Positions 62,645 through 64,000 of a stretch of DNA of 64,000 bases are shown here, piece by piece. Below the pieces are notes generated by a model, which was not told the DNA's origin, did no database searches, and saw only the letters and a program-made list of their open reading frames with translations. This stretch comes from Rhodothermales bacterium (GTDB lineage: Bacteria; Bacteroidota; Rhodothermia; Rhodothermales; VXPQ01): the NCBI GenBank assembly GCA_022825385.1, contig JAJDWX010000015.1, positions 1 through 64,000 of the forward strand, read 5' to 3'. How positions within the stretch are numbered: position 1 is the stretch's first letter; every line of letters begins with the position of its first letter. The position numbers and the translations under genes are program-made.

Positions 62645-63889
62645 ATGGTCGAGCGAAATCTGAACAAAACAATCCTGGAGGCTTTGCGGGCTTTCCCGGT
62701 CGTATATGTGGCCGGTCCGCGACAAGCGGGTAAAAGTACGCTGGCGTTAAGGCTTGCTGCGAACGAATGGCCTGCGGACTACGTGACGTTCGACGAGGCC
62801 ACCATGCTGGGCGCAGCGTACGCCAACCCCAAAAGTTTTCTTCGCGCCTGGGAAGGTCTCCTCGTCCTTGACGAAGCGCAACTGGCGCCGCCGCTGTTCC
62901 GCGCCCTCAAAGAGATAGTCGACGAGGCCCGCTTCAGGAACAAGCTAACCGCAAACGGCCAGTACCTGCTGACCGGGTCCGCGCGTATCCTGGCCCTGCC
63001 CGAATTGGCGGGCGCGCTGGTGGGTCGCCTGCGCGTCCTGACGCTCTATCCGCTGTCCGCGCTGGAGGTTTCGGGGGGCGCGGGAAGTTTCCTGCCCTGC
63101 CTTATGGAGAATCGTTTTCGTCCAGGCGCGATACGAAGAAACGGGTCCTTGGCGGACATGATCCAGCGCGCCACCTTCCCTGAGATTTCGACGCAGGACG
63201 AAAGCGTTCGTCGGGGCTGGTTTGAAAGTTACATAAGCGCCATGCTGCAAAGAGACGTACGGCAGATCGCGGATATCGCGAAGTTGGGCGTATTGCCGAA
63301 CCTGCTCAAGACGCTCGCGGGTCGAGCGGGGGGTCTGGTCAACGAAGCCGATATTGCAAGAATGATTGGGCAGAACCCCGTAACGGCCAAAAACTACCGC
63401 GTTCTACTGCAAATGCTGTTCCTGACGATGGACGTAAAACCCTGGTTTCGCAATATTGGCAAGCGTTTGGTCAAATCGCCGAAAAACTATCTTGTCGATA
63501 CCTCGCTGCTTTGTCATTTGCAGCGAATCGACCTTGCGGAGTCTGAAATCGTCGATCCGCACAGATTCGGACAAGTTCTGGAAAACTTTGTCGCTACGGA
63601 ATTTGTCAAGCAGCTATCCGCGTCAGGGGATAGCGCTGCGTTGCATCATTTCAGAACGAGCGACGGAAAAGAAGTAGACTTTGTACTGGAAAGTCCAGAC
63701 GGAAAGTTGGCGGCGGTCGAGGTTAAAAACCGGGACGTCGCAACAGAAAACGATTTCAAGGGATTAAAAATATTGCGCCAGCGAACACAGGAAGATTTTG
63801 TCTGTGGAATCGTGCTTTATCGAGGCGACCGCCTGGTTCCCTTCGATAATAGTTTGTGGGCGGTTCCGATCCACGCGATGTGGTTGTAA
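62645..63889 (+). CDS. AAA_14/DUF4143 family ATPase
   Basis: A 414-residue ATPase of a family common in bacteria and archaea, without settled function. Walker A is GPRQAGKST (residues 24-32), Walker B LLVLDEAQLAPP (about 76-87), sensor YLLTGSARI (about 105). The C-terminal DUF4143 part has RRGWFESYISAMLQRDVRQIADI, then NYLVDTSLLCHLQRI, RFGQVLENFVATEFVKQ and a PD-(D/E)xK-like end EVDFVLESPDGKLAAVEVKN. The EVDF...VEVK element is a nuclease-like fold seen in this family. It lies alone at the island edge and could be a defence or toxin-like gene, or neutral. Confidence 0.88.
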   Translation: MVERNLNKTILEALRAFPVVYVAGPRQAGKSTLALRLAANEWPADYVTFDEATMLGAAYANPKSFLRAWEGLLVLDEAQLAPPLFRALKEIVDEARFRNKLTANGQYLLTGSARILALPELAGALVGRLRVLTLYPLSALEVSGGAGSFLPCLMENRFRPGAIRRNGSLADMIQRATFPEISTQDESVRRGWFESYISAMLQRDVRQIADIAKLGVLPNLLKTLAGRAGGLVNEADIARMIGQNPVTAKNYRVLLQMLFLTMDVKPWFRNIGKRLVKSPKNYLVDTSLLCHLQRIDLAESEIVDPHRFGQVLENFVATEFVKQLSASGDSAALHHFRTSDGKEVDFVLESPDGKLAAVEVKNRDVATENDFKGLKILRQRTQEDFVCGIVLYRGDRLVPFDNSLWAVPIHAMWL

Positions 63890-63896
63890 AAGAGGC

Positions 63897-63911
63897 GGTT
63901 ATAAAATAACC
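63897..63911. terminator. Short palindrome after the AAA_14 gene
   Basis: GGTTAT and ATAACC pair around AAA directly after the stop codon. It lacks a T-run. It may serve as a weak bidirectional terminator for the two convergent genes. Confidence 0.3.
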
Positions 63912-63919
63912 CGGCCGCC

Positions 63920-64000
63920 CTACCCATCTTCCCCCGCCTCGCGCTCTCGCATCTCTTCCACCTCCACCGTCACGCTCCATTCGGGATGCGTGGCGGGCGC
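63920..64000 (-). CDS. C-terminal end of an unidentified protein (partial)
   Basis: From the window edge the minus strand reads 26 codons then TAG at 63922-63920. The peptide THPEWSVTVEVEEMRERE looks like a real acidic C-terminus, but no family can be named. It is cut by the window end. Confidence 0.35.
   Translation of the reverse strand, partial: APATHPEWSVTVEVEEMREREAGEDG

Overview
The window reads as one contig of a high-GC member of the Bacteroidota/Rhodothermota lineage, most likely Rhodothermales-like. The evidence is a short (279-residue) Bacteroidota-type primary sigma factor, a DUF2480 protein, a carboxypeptidase-regulatory-like TonB receptor and TTTG-type promoter boxes. Species cannot be named from sequence alone. 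From 1 to about 41.5 kb and again from about 43.9 to 52 kb it is ordinary, densely packed chromosome. Two accessory islands interrupt this: a small one at 41.7-43.7 kb and a large one from 52.2 kb to the right edge.

Layout of the core. 0-9 kb holds folP (minus), a GH3-family adenylating enzyme, rpoD, a VOC protein, purL, trxA-trxB and a BON-LysM lipoprotein. 9-19 kb holds proline dehydrogenase, pdxH, mltG, a likely pterin cluster (6-pyruvoyl-tetrahydropterin-synthase-like gene, folE, SDR), a HIT protein, an outer-membrane beta-barrel, coaE, ribBA, yajC and the 4.5S SRP RNA. 19-30 kb is one long minus-strand operon, nuoA-B-C-D-E-F-G-H-rpe-priA; the rest of complex I is not in the window. 30-41.5 kb holds a TonB receptor, purB, an ECF sigma factor, yebC, ruvC, tig-clpP, tRNA-Glu(CTC), a lipoprotein peptidyl-prolyl isomerase and a GNAT enzyme. 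43.9-52 kb holds a cysteine desulfurase with DUF2480, recG, a sulfatase and an eight-haem cytochrome c carrying TPR repeats.

Accessory regions. At 41.7-43.7 kb an ABC-type ATPase and a DUF4276/TOPRIM-like protein overlap by 8 nt and resemble ATPase-TOPRIM phage-defence pairs. At 52.2-56 kb four genes in one direction form what looks like a single operon: a PtuA-like ATPase, a PtuB-like HNH nuclease (the Septu pair), a small AdoMet-decarboxylase-like protein that keeps the pyruvoyl Ser/His/Cys spacing, and a DUF3326 protein. Opposite them lies a 998-residue, AT-rich adenine-methyltransferase protein of restriction-modification type. From 59.5 to 62.5 kb there is a mosaic of small membrane/coiled-coil cassettes with duplicated leaders and tails, an IS3 transposase remnant and a solitary beta-class DNA methyltransferase. 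An AAA_14/DUF4143 ATPase follows behind an AT-rich promoter region.

Dispersed signals. A 68-bp repeat occurs in three near-complete copies (74-141, 11898-11965, 43708-43775). Its right-hand core, TTTGATCnGCGTATCC, recurs alone in several divergent promoter regions (about 10.1, 14.0, 35.2 and 49.6 kb). The four-gene operon with the AdoMet-decarboxylase-like and DUF3326 genes is the best candidate for an undescribed system; its function here is inference.
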